A stretch of 64,000 nucleotides of DNA from Candolleomyces eurysporus. Its lineage: Eukaryota; Basidiomycota; Agaricomycetes; Agaricales; Psathyrellaceae. Position numbers and translations under genes: made by a program. The notes below the pieces were generated by a model, which was not told the DNA's origin, did not search any database, and saw nothing but the letters and a program-made list of their open reading frames with translations. The DNA is taken from assembly GCA_027579435.1 (NCBI GenBank), contig JANBPK010000937.1:31512-95511 (forward strand), in the 5' to 3' direction. This document shows, piece by piece, positions 45,889 through 55,730 of the stretch (position 1 is the stretch's first letter; each line of letters starts with the position of its first letter).

Positions 45889-46630
45889 AATAATTTTTCG
45901 ATTCTACCTCGGTTATGGTTAGCTGTCCATTGTGGTGTCGTTTGATCCGCGTCTGATTTGTTGGGTCGCTGCTCCCCCATCACTTTGCTTGCAATCTCCG
46001 CACCTCCAAACCTATATTGTACATAAAAAGATGGACGAATCACCTGTTGTGGAGCGAAGAAACCCCTATTGAACGCTCTTCGAGCCTACGGGTAAACGAC
46101 GCCCGGCCCCCTGTAGCTCTGACGGCTTGCCGGTCGCCCCTTACTGATTCGATCATCTAAGCGCCTGGCGTCTATCGACGAGAGTAGAGTTGAAATTTAA
46201 TTATTGATCGACTGTTTAGAAGCATCTATGTACAGCTGGCCGGAGCGAGCCAAATCCGACGCTTTACACAGAGTCGCAGGACTCTCCGAGCGCCGAGGGG
46301 TGAATATCATACGTAGGTATGTCCCGGACCGCCCACATTAAAGCCCCACGGCAATCTCCTTGGCCACCCTGTAGGTACCCTTCTCCACGACTTGTTTATT
46401 CAATCACGACATCCCGAAAATGAGTCAAAGATCCCGTCCCCAGGCCTTATAAATTCAAATCGAACGAGACCGCGGTTCAGGGTTCACTGCTTGATCAACC
46501 ATCTTCCAACCATCCGTTCTTCGTCGTGTATAGCTACCCAGTTAGCCACACTCTCACCAACTACCCACCAAGAACATACTAAACCATCTCTGTCTCTGGC
46601 AGGCAAATTAACATACGGAGCCTTGGATTC

Positions 46631-46899
46631 ATGGCGCAGCACTTCAAATCGCGGGCCTTCAAGAAAAATTTTTCAGCGCTCTGTACCACGGCGATGGTAG
46701 TGCTTGCCACCTTGACTCTCATTTCTGCCGGCAGTGGTATCACAGCGGCTGGAGCCCTGCCTTTGCCCAGCCAATTGAATAAGAGTGAGCGCTACTACCA
46801 TCTCTTTTCTAAGCCAAACCTTATTTAATAATTGAAGCCAATGACAAGCGTGGCGACAGCGACCAAGGTTCACTCTTTTGGACGTGCGGCTGTCACTGA
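46631..46899 (+). CDS. Secreted peptide precursor, Cys type (unit 4, FWTCGCH)
   Basis: Exons 46631-46784 and 46838-46899 (GTGAGC donor, TTGAAG acceptor, phase 1); 71 aa. The signal peptide begins MAQHFKSRAFKKNFSALC and continues with a hydrophobic core (TTAMVVLATLTLISAG). Exon 2 encodes TNDKRGDSDQGSLFWTCGCH. A Lys-Arg site before GDSDQG could be cut by Kex2-type protease, releasing a 15-residue peptide (inference). A decayed copy lies at 50.4 kb in a duplicated block. TATAAATTC occurs about 180 bp upstream. Confidence 0.7.
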
Positions 46900-47000
46900 T
46901 CACAGTCATTGGTCCTGGATCTGTATTTACTGTTGTATAAAGGCCAACCTGCCCGTGGCCGCAAAGGAGAGTGCTTTGAAGCTGCTATTTTGTATCCTCA

Positions 47001-47027
47001 AACTCTGTAAAGTCGTCGATCTGTTTC
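47001..47027 (+). promoter_or_regulatory. Conserved 3' motif, copy 5
   Basis: AACTCTGTAAAGTCGTCGAT then CTGTTTC, about 100 bp after the unit 4 stop; nearly identical to the copy at 50779. Confidence 0.5.
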
Positions 47028-47667
47028 ATATCATATCTAACTTCACTCGATGGGCTTCTCCATTCCAATTAGGTGAGTGATCAATCATCACTTTGATTCA
47101 TCTCGTGTACCACCCCAGGGGGTTCTGCGTGATGACATCTCTTGTTGATCAGTCACCCTCCGAACTTCTAGGAGAGACGACTCACGATGTCCGCAGTTCG
47201 TCACTTATCTAGGAACAGTAAATATATCGACACCGTTACAACCATTACAACCTGGAATCTCGACCTAGATTTCTCGAGTTATTGATAAGTTGGATGAACC
47301 TGAACGCTCTAACGACTTTGAAACAAACAGTCGGAGAGATGGTTCTATGGTCAATCATATTTTATCCTAATCTTACCACAGCTGCATAAAGAGCCGCTGC
47401 ATTGCTCTCGAACTTGCAAAAGAGAACTTCTAGAGCTTCACTGCGGACCTTCCAATACTCCTTCATCCTCAATGCCGTTCTGGGTTTCAACNTTTTTTGG
47501 ATGAAGCTCGGATGGTATCAGGATTTGGAGCTTAGAAGCCTCGGGAGGGCTTGATCAGGACCAGTTTGAGGACCCTCAACTAGTATAAATCGGCCTACCG
47601 GGAATCTCTACACTCCCACAATAACAGAAGCGCCGTATATTATCCCTCAGACCTGGCCGCACCTCCG

Positions 47668-47949
47668 ATGCAAAGCTTCAAGTCTAGACTCTCAATTTCA
47701 GCGTTCACGATCAGTATGGTACTCATGACGATGGTCAGCGCCGCACCCTTAGTCTCAGTGACTACGGCGCGAGTAGCACTGGACGGCGGTGGGCGCGATT
47801 CGGACGACTTCAACTTTTGGAAGTCCCTTGAAGGATTGCTCATTGCCACTTATCATGGTAGCTCACGACCCAACTCGAAGTCCAGCAGAGCAAGTTCAGA
47901 CTCACGGTATTTTTGGTCGTGCAGCTGTGGAGAGAATCATAGTATGTAG
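47668..47949 (+). CDS. Candidate secreted peptide, Cys type (unit 5, FWSCSC)
   Basis: ATG 47668 opens MQSFKSRLSISAFTISMVLM, a signal peptide followed by VSAAPLV. Read without splicing, the frame is open to 47949 and ends SDSRYFWSCSCGENHSM. Splicing as in its duplicate at 52.0 kb (donor here GTGGGC, acceptor GTAG at 47861) gives a frame that misses the core, because this copy has one C fewer in the CCC/CCCC run of exon 2. So it is either expressed unspliced, uses another splice site, or is a frameshifted copy. TATAAATCG lies about 84 bp upstream. Confidence 0.45.
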   Translation: MQSFKSRLSISAFTISMVLMTMVSAAPLVSVTTARVALDGGGRDSDDFNFWKSLEGLLIATYHGSSRPNSKSSRASSDSRYFWSCSCGENHSM

Positions 47950-48538
47950 TCGGCCTATTAATAGTACGCACCTCTGGAACTCGAGATCATCAGGGGAGGG
48001 TGGGAGAGTGATCAGGATCCAACTCAACTAGTCACTGATCATAGATCCAAGATGAGTCGTTGATTCTTAATATTCCACGCTAACTGCAATTATCGTCATC
48101 TACTCTCATGATGAACCTTGTTGCGCGCAGCTCTCTCTCTCTTTACGAGGGCATACCCATGGTCGCCAAAGTGAGAGGTTGATGTTGATCATCGTGAGGC
48201 TCCAAATTCGCTCAGGATCACCGATATCTTACTCATTTCATGTTCCATCTCACCGCAGCTACTATGACGTTATCAGTACATACCGTGATACAGACGATCA
48301 AATGGCCGGAAACTCTACGGCGCTCTCGGTTCCCTTTGCCTTGGCCCCTACCCCTGAAACGTCCTGTGCTAAGTATTGTTAATCACAGGTATCTCCACAG
48401 TCGTACATATGCACCACTCGCTCTTCGCCGTTTCCATAACGTCTCTCGATACTCGGAGGAGGTCACAGACACATACAAGTGCAGAGTACAGCGAGTCACA
48501 GTAAAGTTATCTCATCCCTCCCTCGCTCTCTCGGAAAG

Positions 48539-48808
48539 ATGCAATTCGTGCAAAGCTTCAAATCGACCTCGACGTTCGCAATGCTAGCGACCGTGGCAGT
48601 GATATTCTCCATCATGTCAACCAGTGCGATTGCACTGGTCGAAGCTGCGCCCTTGGTTCCCGCCCAAGCCGCAGATGGTTTGTACTAATACTATGCGGTC
48701 AAGCCACTCGGCGACGCGCTTGCTCACGCCGACTGTTTTTCTTTTTCTACAGTAAACGAGGCCGGGACTCGATTCAAAGGAGGACCGCAATTTTGGACGT
48801 GCTGTTAG
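48539..48808 (+). CDS. Secreted peptide precursor, Cys type (unit 6, FWTCC)
   Basis: Exons 48539-48677 and 48753-48808 (unusual GTTTGT donor, TTCTACAG acceptor, phase 1); 64 aa. The signal peptide MQFVQSFKSTSTFAMLAT.. ends with LVEAAPLVPAQAAD. Exon 2 encodes VNEAGTRFKGGPQFWTCC, with the two cysteines as the last residues. Its duplicate at 52.9 kb keeps the same exon layout and WTCC end while the residues between vary. Confidence 0.7.
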
Positions 48809-48942
48809 CTACCTAGGAATGCTCAAAGCTGAGACGGAATTTGAGGGAGGACTCAATCGGTGCAGTGTAGATGTTAATGGACGAGGGATGAGTCGCACGC
48901 AGTACACTATAGATCATAATGATAGGCACAGTAGTTGAGCCC

Positions 48943-48968
48943 AATCTCCGTACAATCGTCGATTTGTT
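48943..48968 (+). promoter_or_regulatory. Conserved 3' motif, copy 6
   Basis: AATCTCCGTACAATCGTCGA then TTTGTT, about 135 bp after the unit 6 stop. Confidence 0.5.
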
Positions 48969-49685
48969 GGCACAAGTGTTCCAGTGTAGTATGTATTATA
49001 TCTTTGTCATACTCAAGTTCGTGAGTTGAGTTGAGTGTTTCGGATTGGGTACCTACGGGCGTTCAACCCTCGGCCCCCACCTCCATTTCGTTAAACTGCG
49101 ATGCTCGGATGCGACCGACCTACCCCCTCCTGTCGATAATTATCATCAATATCAGAACATGCACATACCCCATAAATTGACTCGTTTGATTTTGAAGGAG
49201 GAAGAGAGGATCTTGAAGCTCCGAGTCACGAGTAGAGTCAGAACCTGATCCGAGCCTCCATGATCATCCGTGCAGGCGTAGAATAGAAGTGCGCCTTGAG
49301 GGTAGTGCAAAATTTGAAAGTATTCGGGAGTCAGGGAGTTGAGGGCAGCGTCGTTGGCCGTCCACCGAAAAGATTACGTGAAACGAAGGCGAAACGAGCC
49401 CGAAACGAACGTTGAATGAGAGAGTCGGCCACGGTCTCATCAGTAATAGTATCCATGATACTAGTCTTATGATAATCACGCGAGGCAGGTAGTTGAGGCA
49501 AAGTTGGCTGGCTTGGAGGAGTGACGCTGGTGATAATCGATAAATGATGCCGCTGGTATGAATAAGTCCCTTTAGTGTATGAGTATAAGTATGACTGCGA
49601 GCAATTGGCAGCCATCCGCAGTGCCTTCAAGCCTGAGCAGTTCTTATTCTGTAATCTTCTAATTCTCATTGCTAGACAAGCGACA

Positions 49686-49994
49686 ATGAACTTAAAACCT
49701 TTACCCCTGTCGACAATGGTTATGATCGTCGTCTCAACTCTAGCTTCTGTTGCTACTGCGACAATCCCTGACCCTTCCGGCCTCCTTCCGAAAGAGGTTG
49801 TGGACGGGACTCCGGGTGTTCAAACCAAATCGAAAGGTAAGTTTGAGCTTCTACGCTGCCGGTCTTTTTTTCGTCATCACGAGTTCGACGTCCGAGGTCA
49901 TGTCAAACTTATTAACTCCCCTTGAACAGACCATAAACTGGCGGCACCGGCAGGCATCCCGTTCATTTGGACGAGGGAGGACGATTGGGTGTGA
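49686..49994 (+). CDS. Secreted peptide precursor, acidic type (unit 9, WTREDDWV)
   Basis: Exons 49686-49836 and 49930-49994 (GTAAGT donor, GAACAG acceptor, phase 1); 71 aa. The signal peptide is MNLKPLPLSTMVMIVVSTLA; the linker PKEVVDGTPGVQTKSK follows. Exon 2 encodes DHKLAAPAGIPFIWTREDDW plus a final V. It shares intron phase, size and the W-T core with Cys-type units but has no cysteine. AGTATAAGT lies about 100 bp upstream, as in its copies at 54.0 and 58.9 kb. Confidence 0.75.
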
Positions 49995-50415
49995 TCGCCA
50001 TCACGCGTCGAGTCATCTTAATTTGAAAAAATATGGACTGGAAGTCGGACTTGAAGGGTGCTCCGACTTGATTTATCTTCACGTCCGAGATTTGGGCTTT
50101 TTGGATCGTCAGACTATTTTAAATCACTGTATGTATTCTCTATGTAGCCGTAGTATATCATGTATACGAGTGTTGTATTTAAATAGGAAATATCGATATC
50201 CCTTCTTCCAGCGGGCGTACGGATCTCTCCGCAAAATCTTGTGGGAGACCCTGACAAGAACAAGCAAAGTTCTCACTGCTCTGTCGGGCATCTTCCAAAA
50301 ATTTGTCCTTCGTCGTATGTATTTACCCATTTAGAGACACTCTTACCAACTACCCATCAATAGTATGCTAGACTCTCTCTCTGGTAGGCAACTAAAAACA
50401 CGGAGTTTTAGATTC
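49995..50415. other. 3' flank of unit 9 and 5' flank of decayed unit 4 copy
   Basis: The first part matches flanks after 54301 and 59145. The last part matches the region before unit 4 (ACTACCCA..AACATACT-like words), marking the junction of two duplication blocks. Confidence 0.45.
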
Positions 50416-50680
50416 ATGGTGTAGCGCTTCAAGTCGCGGGGCCTCAAGAAAACTTTCTCGGTGCTCACTACTACGCCAATGGTAGTGCTTGTCACCTTGA
50501 CTCCCATATCCTCTGGAAGTGGTATCTCAACAGCTAGGGCCTTGCCTTTGCCTAGCCAATTGAGCAAGAATGAGTACTATTACCATTTCTTTTTCAAGCT
50601 ATACCTTATCAATAATCAAAGCTAATGACAAGCTTAACGACGGCGACTAAGGATCACTCTTTTGGGAGTGCGGCTGCTGA
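50416..50680 (+). pseudogene. Decayed copy of unit 4 (Cys type)
   Basis: It aligns along its length with unit 4 but has TAG at codon 3 where unit 4 has CAG, ATGAGT at the donor site where unit 4 has GTGAGC, and TAA in exon 2 where unit 4 has CAA. The core reads LFWECGC instead of LFWTCGCH. The two stops and the lost donor are each single C-to-T or G-to-A type changes. Flanks on both sides are also shared with unit 4. Confidence 0.8.
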
Positions 50681-51982
50681 TCACAGTCATTGGCCCAGAG
50701 TCTATACTGCTGTATGAGGACTAAACTGCTCGAGGCTGCGAAGGAGAGTGCGTTGAATCTGTTACTTTTGTATCCTCAAACTCCGTACAGTCATCGATCT
50801 GTTTCATATCATACAAGGCCTGCCTCGCTTCGCTACGGCCTCAGGATACAGGAATAATGACTAAGTTTGGAGTCGATGTATCCCTTGACTCTTTGCTCAG
50901 GGGCTATGGCCAGATGCAACATGCGACTGTGCAACTCCTATCAGACCAAGAATACCTACCTCTGAGGGCCTCACTACTTGTACTGATGAGATCATTGACG
51001 TGCTCATCCCCCTCAGTTGAGACTCTCCTCACGGTCGTATCCAAAACTATGTGATGCTCTGGCAAAGTCTATTGCGTGCACACAAAAGCAATGAAACAGA
51101 CTTCGAGTTCACCCGTTCAAAGACCCTCCTCGTGATTTGGATTATGAGATATAAGAGGACTCGAAGGGAACTTAAGCTTGCCTTGCAAATATAAAATATG
51201 ATGACGACTTGGCATCATACAGAGGTCAAAGCAGGAACCAAAATCAATTGTACAGAATGCAGAAAGGGCGAATTTGGAAAGAGCTGGTCAAAGAGAAAGC
51301 AGCCAAGAAGTAACCAGAAGCAAACTGATCGAGGACCTCTCTTTCAAGATACTAGAGGATATGATTTCACTCAATGGGCTTTTCCATTCCAATTGAGTGA
51401 GAGATCAATCATCACTTTAGTCCATCCCGTGTGCCACTGCAGGGGGTTCTGCGTGATGATATCTCCTGTTGATCAGCCATACTCTGAACTTCTAGGAGGA
51501 GAGATGACCCGCGATGTCCGCAGTTCGTCACTTATCTAAGACCAGTGAACATATGGACCTTGTTGCAATCATCACGACCTGGAACCTCGACTGAGATTTC
51601 TTGAGTTATTGATAAGTCACATTTGGCCTGAACGCCCTAACGACTTTGAAACAAACCGTCGAGATGGTTCCCTGATAAATCATATCTTATCCCAATCTCA
51701 CCGCAACTGCACAAACAGTCGCCGCATGGTTCGCGGACTCGGAAAAGAGACCTTCTGGAGCTCCAGTGAAGGCGGATCTTCCATTACTCCTTCAACTTCA
51801 ATGCCGTTTTATGTTTGAACTTTTCTGGACAAAGTCCAGATAGTAGCTCAGAAGTCTCGGAAGGGCTTGATCAGGACAAAGTTGGGGACACTCCATCCTA
51901 TAAATCGTCGTAAAGAGAGCCCCCACGCTCCCAGCATACCTAAAACGTGGTATATCACCCCTCAGAGCTGAGCACACCTTCA
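50681..51982. other. Spacer duplicated from 46.9-47.67 kb
   Basis: Mostly non-coding sequence similar to the spacer between units 4 and 5 (for example GGGGGTTCTGCGTGATGA at about 51434 and 47128). An additional segment of about 0.5 kb (roughly 50.82-51.35 kb) has no counterpart there and contains no recognised gene. Confidence 0.45.
50779..50804 (+). promoter_or_regulatory. Conserved 3' motif, copy 7
   Basis: AACTCCGTACAGTCATCGAT then CTGTTT, about 100 bp after the decayed unit 4 copy. Confidence 0.5.
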
Positions 51983-52279
51983 ATGCAAGGCTTCAAGTCT
52001 AAACTCTCTATTCCAGCGCTTATGGTCAGTATGGTACTAGTAACAATGGTCACCGCCGTACCCTTGGCCTCAGTGCCTACGGTGCGAGTTGCACTGGACA
52101 GCGGTGAGTGCGACTCGGTGGCTTCAACTGTTTTGTCTCGTTTCCGCGCTTTTCCTTTTCAAGTTGTCTGAATTTTTTGCTCATTGCCGCCTATTACAAT
52201 AGCTCATGACCCCAACTTGAAGCTCAGCAGAGAAAATTCAGACTCACGGAATATGTGGTCGTGCAACTGTACGGAGTAG
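51983..52279 (+). CDS. Secreted peptide precursor, Cys type (unit 7, MWSCNCTE)
   Basis: Exons 51983-52103 and 52203-52279 (GTGAGT donor, AATAG acceptor, phase 1); 65 aa. The signal peptide is MQGFKSKLSIPALMVSMVLV. Exon 2 encodes a hydrophilic stretch ending SRNMWSCNCTE: Ser replaces Thr in the core and two residues follow the last Cys. It is the intact duplicate of unit 5 and shows how that unit would splice without its one-base difference. TATAAATCG lies about 84 bp upstream. Confidence 0.65.
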
Positions 52280-52905
52280 TCATAGTATATAGTAGGCCTA
52301 TAGTACGCACCTACTCGGTGTCTTCGAGATCATCAGGGGAGGGGTGGGAGAGTGATCAGGGTCCAACTCAACTGATCCATCATAGATGAGTAGTTGATTT
52401 TCCACGCCAACTGCGATGATGATGATGATCATGGTTATGATGAACTTTGTTGGCCGTAGCTAGTTCTCTCTCTCTCTCTCTATACGAGAGGATACCCATG
52501 GTCGCCGAAGTGAGAGGTTGATGTTGATCATCGTGAGGCTCCAAATTCACTCAGTATCACCGGGGACTCGTCCATCCATCATATTCTTATCCATGTCTTA
52601 CTCATTTCATCTCACCGCAGCTACTGTGACGTTGTCCGTACATATCGTGATATAGACGACCAAATGGCCGGAGACTCTACGGCGCTCTCGGTTCCCCTTG
52701 CTTGGCCTCGACCCCTGAAAATTCCTGTGCCAAGTATTTTTAATTACAGGTATCTCCGCAATCACACTCATGCACCACTCACTCTTCATCGATATCGTTT
52801 CCATAATGTCTCTTGATACTCGGAGGAGGTTACATTAACATTTAATTTTATAGTACAACGAGTCGCGGTAAAGCTATCTTATCCCTCACGCACTCACTCG
52901 GAAAC
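52280..52905. other. Spacer; upstream flank of unit 8
   Basis: Duplicates 47.95-48.53 kb, including a CT-repeat (about 52467) and a block around CTCTACGGCGCTCTCGGTTC. In the earlier copy this block lies in a 67-codon ORF (48179-48382); that ORF is not maintained here, so I treat the block as regulatory or transcribed leader sequence. Confidence 0.4.
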
Positions 52906-53172
52906 ATGCAAAGCTTCTCGGCCTCGACGTTCGCAATGCTAGCGACCGTGGCAGTGATACTCACCATCATGTCAACCAGTGCAATTGCACTGGTCGAAGC
53001 TGCGCCTATAATACCCGCCCAAGCCGCAGATGGTTCGTACTACTACCACTTTCCGGTCAAGTCACTCGGCGACGCACTTGTTCACCTCGAGCCTTTTTCT
53101 TTTTCTACAGCGAACGAATCTCATCCTCGTAGTGTCGGCGGACAGAAGCCGCCACTTTGGACGTGCTGTTAA
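52906..53172 (+). CDS. Secreted peptide precursor, Cys type (unit 8, LWTCC)
   Basis: Exons 52906-53032 and 53111-53172 (donor GTTCGT, acceptor TTCTACAG, phase 1); 62 aa. The signal peptide begins MQSFSASTFAMLATVAVI and runs to LVEAAPIIPAQAAD. Exon 2 encodes ANESHPRSVGGQKPPLWTCC. The intron is also open in frame, so an unspliced 88-aa form would keep the same end. It is a duplicate of unit 6; exon 2 diverges except for the WTCC terminus, which suggests the end is constrained. Confidence 0.7.
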   Translation: MQSFSASTFAMLATVAVILTIMSTSAIALVEAAPIIPAQAADGSYYYHFPVKSLGDALVHLEPFSFSTANESHPRSVGGQKPPLWTCC

Positions 53173-54013
53173 CCCCCCACCGCTTGAAGCTGAGAAGGAG
53201 CTTATAGGAAGGAGTCAATCGGTGCAAGTTTAGATGTTAAAAGACCAGGGAAGAGCCGCACACAGTGCACTACAGATCATAATAATAGGTATAGTAGTAG
53301 ATGTTGGACCCAATCTCCGTACAATCGTCGAAGTGTTGTTTAAAGTATTCCGGTGTAGTATGTATTATATCTTTGTCACATCTTAGTTTGTGAGTTGAGT
53401 GTTTCAGATCAGGTACCTACGGCCGTTCAACCTTCGGCCCTCCACCTCCAATTCATTCAACTGCGATGCTCGGATGCGACGGACCTACACCCTCCTGTCG
53501 TGACTCTCATCGATATCAGAGCATGCACATCCCCATAAATTGACTCGTTTGTTGCTGTTGGAGGAACGGAGGATCTTGAAGCTCCGAGTTACTAGCCAGA
53601 ACCCGGTCCGAGTCTCCATGGCCATCCACCAGATGTAGACTGGAAGTATCGCTTGAGAGTAGTACAAAATTCAAAAGTACTCGGGAGTCAGGGAGCTAGA
53701 GGGCGGCATCGTTGACCGTACACCGAAAAGGTTACAAAACGAGGGCAAAACGAGCCCAAAACGAACGTGGAATGAGAGAGTCGGCCATCTATGACATGAT
53801 ACTAGTCTTATGATAATCTCCCGAGGCAGATAGCTGAGAGGGTTGGCTGGCTCGGAGGAGTGACGTTAGTGATATGTGGTGCCACCGGTAAGTCCCTTTG
53901 AAGTGCGAGTATAAGTATAACTGCGAGCAATTGGCGGCAACCGTCCTCAGTGCCTTCAAGCTTGAGCAGCTCTTTCCTGTGATCTTCTTACCCTCACTGC
54001 TAAACAAGCGACA
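53173..54013. other. Spacer; upstream flank of unit 10
   Basis: No gene. From about 53.4 kb it is similar to 49.03 kb and 58.23 kb onwards (CCTACGGCCGTTCAACC and AGGATCTTGAAGCTCCGAGT words), the 5' flank shared by acidic-type units 9, 10 and 10'. Confidence 0.45.
53311..53337 (+). promoter_or_regulatory. Conserved 3' motif, copy 8
   Basis: AATCTCCGTACAATCGTCGA then AGTGTTG, about 140 bp after the unit 8 stop. Confidence 0.5.
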
Positions 54014-54301
54014 ATGAATTTGAAGCCTTTGGCGTTGTCGACGATGATCGTCGTCGTCATCTCTACTCTAGCTTCCGTTGCCGCTGCAGCGGCGATCCCT
54101 GTCCCCGCCGCCCCGCCCCATAATTGTTTTGTAACCAGAGAGAAAAGTAAGTTCAAGCTTTCAAGCCGTCTGCNTTTTTTGTTCATCACGAGTTCCGACG
54201 TCCGGAGCCATATTAACCTTGTTAACGTCCCTTGCACAGACCTTAGGTGGGTAAAGCCATGCGGCATGCTCATCTGGACGAGGGAGGATGATTGGGTGTA
54301 A
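54014..54301 (+). CDS. Secreted peptide precursor, acidic type (unit 10)
   Basis: Exons 54014-54146 and 54240-54301 (GTAAGT donor, TTGCACAG acceptor, phase 1); 64 aa. The signal peptide is MNLKPLALSTMIVVVISTLA. Exon 1 ends with HNCFVTREK and exon 2 encodes NLRWVKPCGMLIWTREDDWV, so there is one Cys in each exon and a disulfide is possible. The N at 54174 falls in the intron. It is a duplicate of the unit at 58.9 kb. Confidence 0.7.
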   Translation: MNLKPLALSTMIVVVISTLASVAAAAAIPVPAAPPHNCFVTREKSKFKLSSRLXFLFITSSDVRSHINLVNVPCTDLRWVKPCGMLIWTREDDWV

Positions 54302-55436
54302 TGACCATCATGCGTCGAGTCATCGTAATTCAAAAAATGTGCACTGTAGGCCGAACTTGTAAGGTGGCTTGGTGATCGTCAAAAGGAAGAATTTGAATAA
54401 GACGCCTTGATTTGATTCCCCCTCGAAGTCGGACTCGATGTGGACTGTTTGGATCTCTGGACTATCTTAATTGATTGTATGTATGTACCATGTATGTCAG
54501 TGTTGTATTTAAATAGGGAATAGCGATATCCACCTCTGGACCGACGGACGGCGCTTTCCATAAAATCTCGTGGGGGAACGGAAGTCAGCACTGCCTGGAG
54601 TTGAGTTCATGCCCGTACTTACTAATCTAATCAGGGACGAGGAAGGGGCCATCGCGTGGGGACTACTGAGGCCTGTCTAGTTTGCTCGTTGAGCGCATTG
54701 ACTATGTTCCTCAGCTCTCCATTTCACTTGATTTCGTTTTAACCGCGGTGCGTGCAACGGATTCACCTCATCCTTTGAGAGAGGATATCGATACATCAAG
54801 ATAGTCCACTGTTCAGACGAACGGACGCACCTCTCTGTAAAATCAATCTCGTGGGGTACCTCGGGCCTAACAAGAACGGTATACCGGTGTAAGTACGTAC
54901 TATATTTTTTTCACACTTGAGCTCATTAAGTTCCGGATTAGGATCCTACGGCCGTTCAACCCTCGACCGTCACCCAATTTGTTTCACTGCGACGCTGGGG
55001 TGCGACCTCCTTCCGTCGATAAGTATCATCAATATCAGACCGTGAACATATCCCATCGACTGATTCGCTCGCTATTGAAGGAAGAAGAGAGGATCTTGAA
55101 GCTCCGAGTCTTCATGATCATCCAAGTAGAACGGAAGCGCGCCTTGAGAGTAAGTAATACACAAGAGTGCTTGGGAGTCATGGAGTTAGTAAAGGGCGGT
55201 GTCGGTGGCCGTACACGGAACAGCGCAAGTTACGAAACGAGACTCGGAGGAGTGACGTCAGTGATATTCGGTGCCTGGTATGAATATGAAGAAGTGTAAT
55301 TGTAAGTATGTACAAATGCTAACTTGCAGCGGCCAGTTAGGTGCGGGCAATTGTCAACCATCCTCGTGCCCTCGAGCAGCGGCTGTTCTCATTTTATGCT
55401 GTGATGGTGCAACCCTCACCGCTGTAACGAGCGACA
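54302..55436. other. Spacer, duplicated at 59.15-60.25 kb
   Basis: No gene. Extended similarity to the later block (GGATCCTACGGCCGTTCAAC, GATAAGTA.CATCAATATCAG). ORFs within it are not shared as proteins. Confidence 0.45.
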
Positions 55437-55730
55437 ATGAATTTGAAGGCTTTGGCCTTGTCGACGATGATCATCCTCTTCATCTTGACTCTGGCTTCCG
55501 CTGCCACTACAGCGACGATCCCTAACCCCGCCGACCCCCTCCCGAGAGAGGCTCTGGACGGGACTCCGGGTGGTCAAGCTAAATTCAAAGGTAAGTCTAA
55601 GCTTTTAGGCATGTCTGTCTTTTCGAGATCACAGGTTCCGACGTCGTTATGTCACCCCTGAACAAACCAGGAATTGGGGTGGCGGCCGACAAGTTATACA
55701 CCGCTCATTTGGATGGGGGACGACGATTGA
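55437..55730 (+). pseudogene. Decayed acidic-type peptide gene (unit 11)
   Basis: Exon 1 is intact (MNLKALALSTMIILFILTLA, then REALDGTPGGQAKFK) with a GTAAGT donor. The acceptor that reads GAACAG in unit 9 is GAACAA here. The core reads LIWMGDDD then TGA where others read LIWTREDDWV, so TGG became TGA and ACG became ATG. Use of the next AG moves translation out of the core frame (GIGVAADKLYTAHLDGG). Either a pseudogene or a copy with a changed, longer C-terminus. Confidence 0.6.

Larger units (their letters stand above)
45013..46630. other. Spacer with a decayed unit
   Basis: At 45.75-45.9 kb the sequence resembles the 3' flank of unit 1 (GGAAGCCTCATCCAA block plus 3' motif), and 45.6-45.7 kb resembles upstream flanks at 48.25 and 52.65 kb (the block with CTCTACGGCG). 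No core WTC exon is readable. I take this as the remains of a peptide unit or of its flanks. Confidence 0.4.

Noticed and set aside
48179..48382. 67-codon ORF ending SCAKYC, upstream of unit 6
   Set aside because: The duplicated block at 52.5 kb does not keep the frame, so it is more likely leader or promoter sequence.
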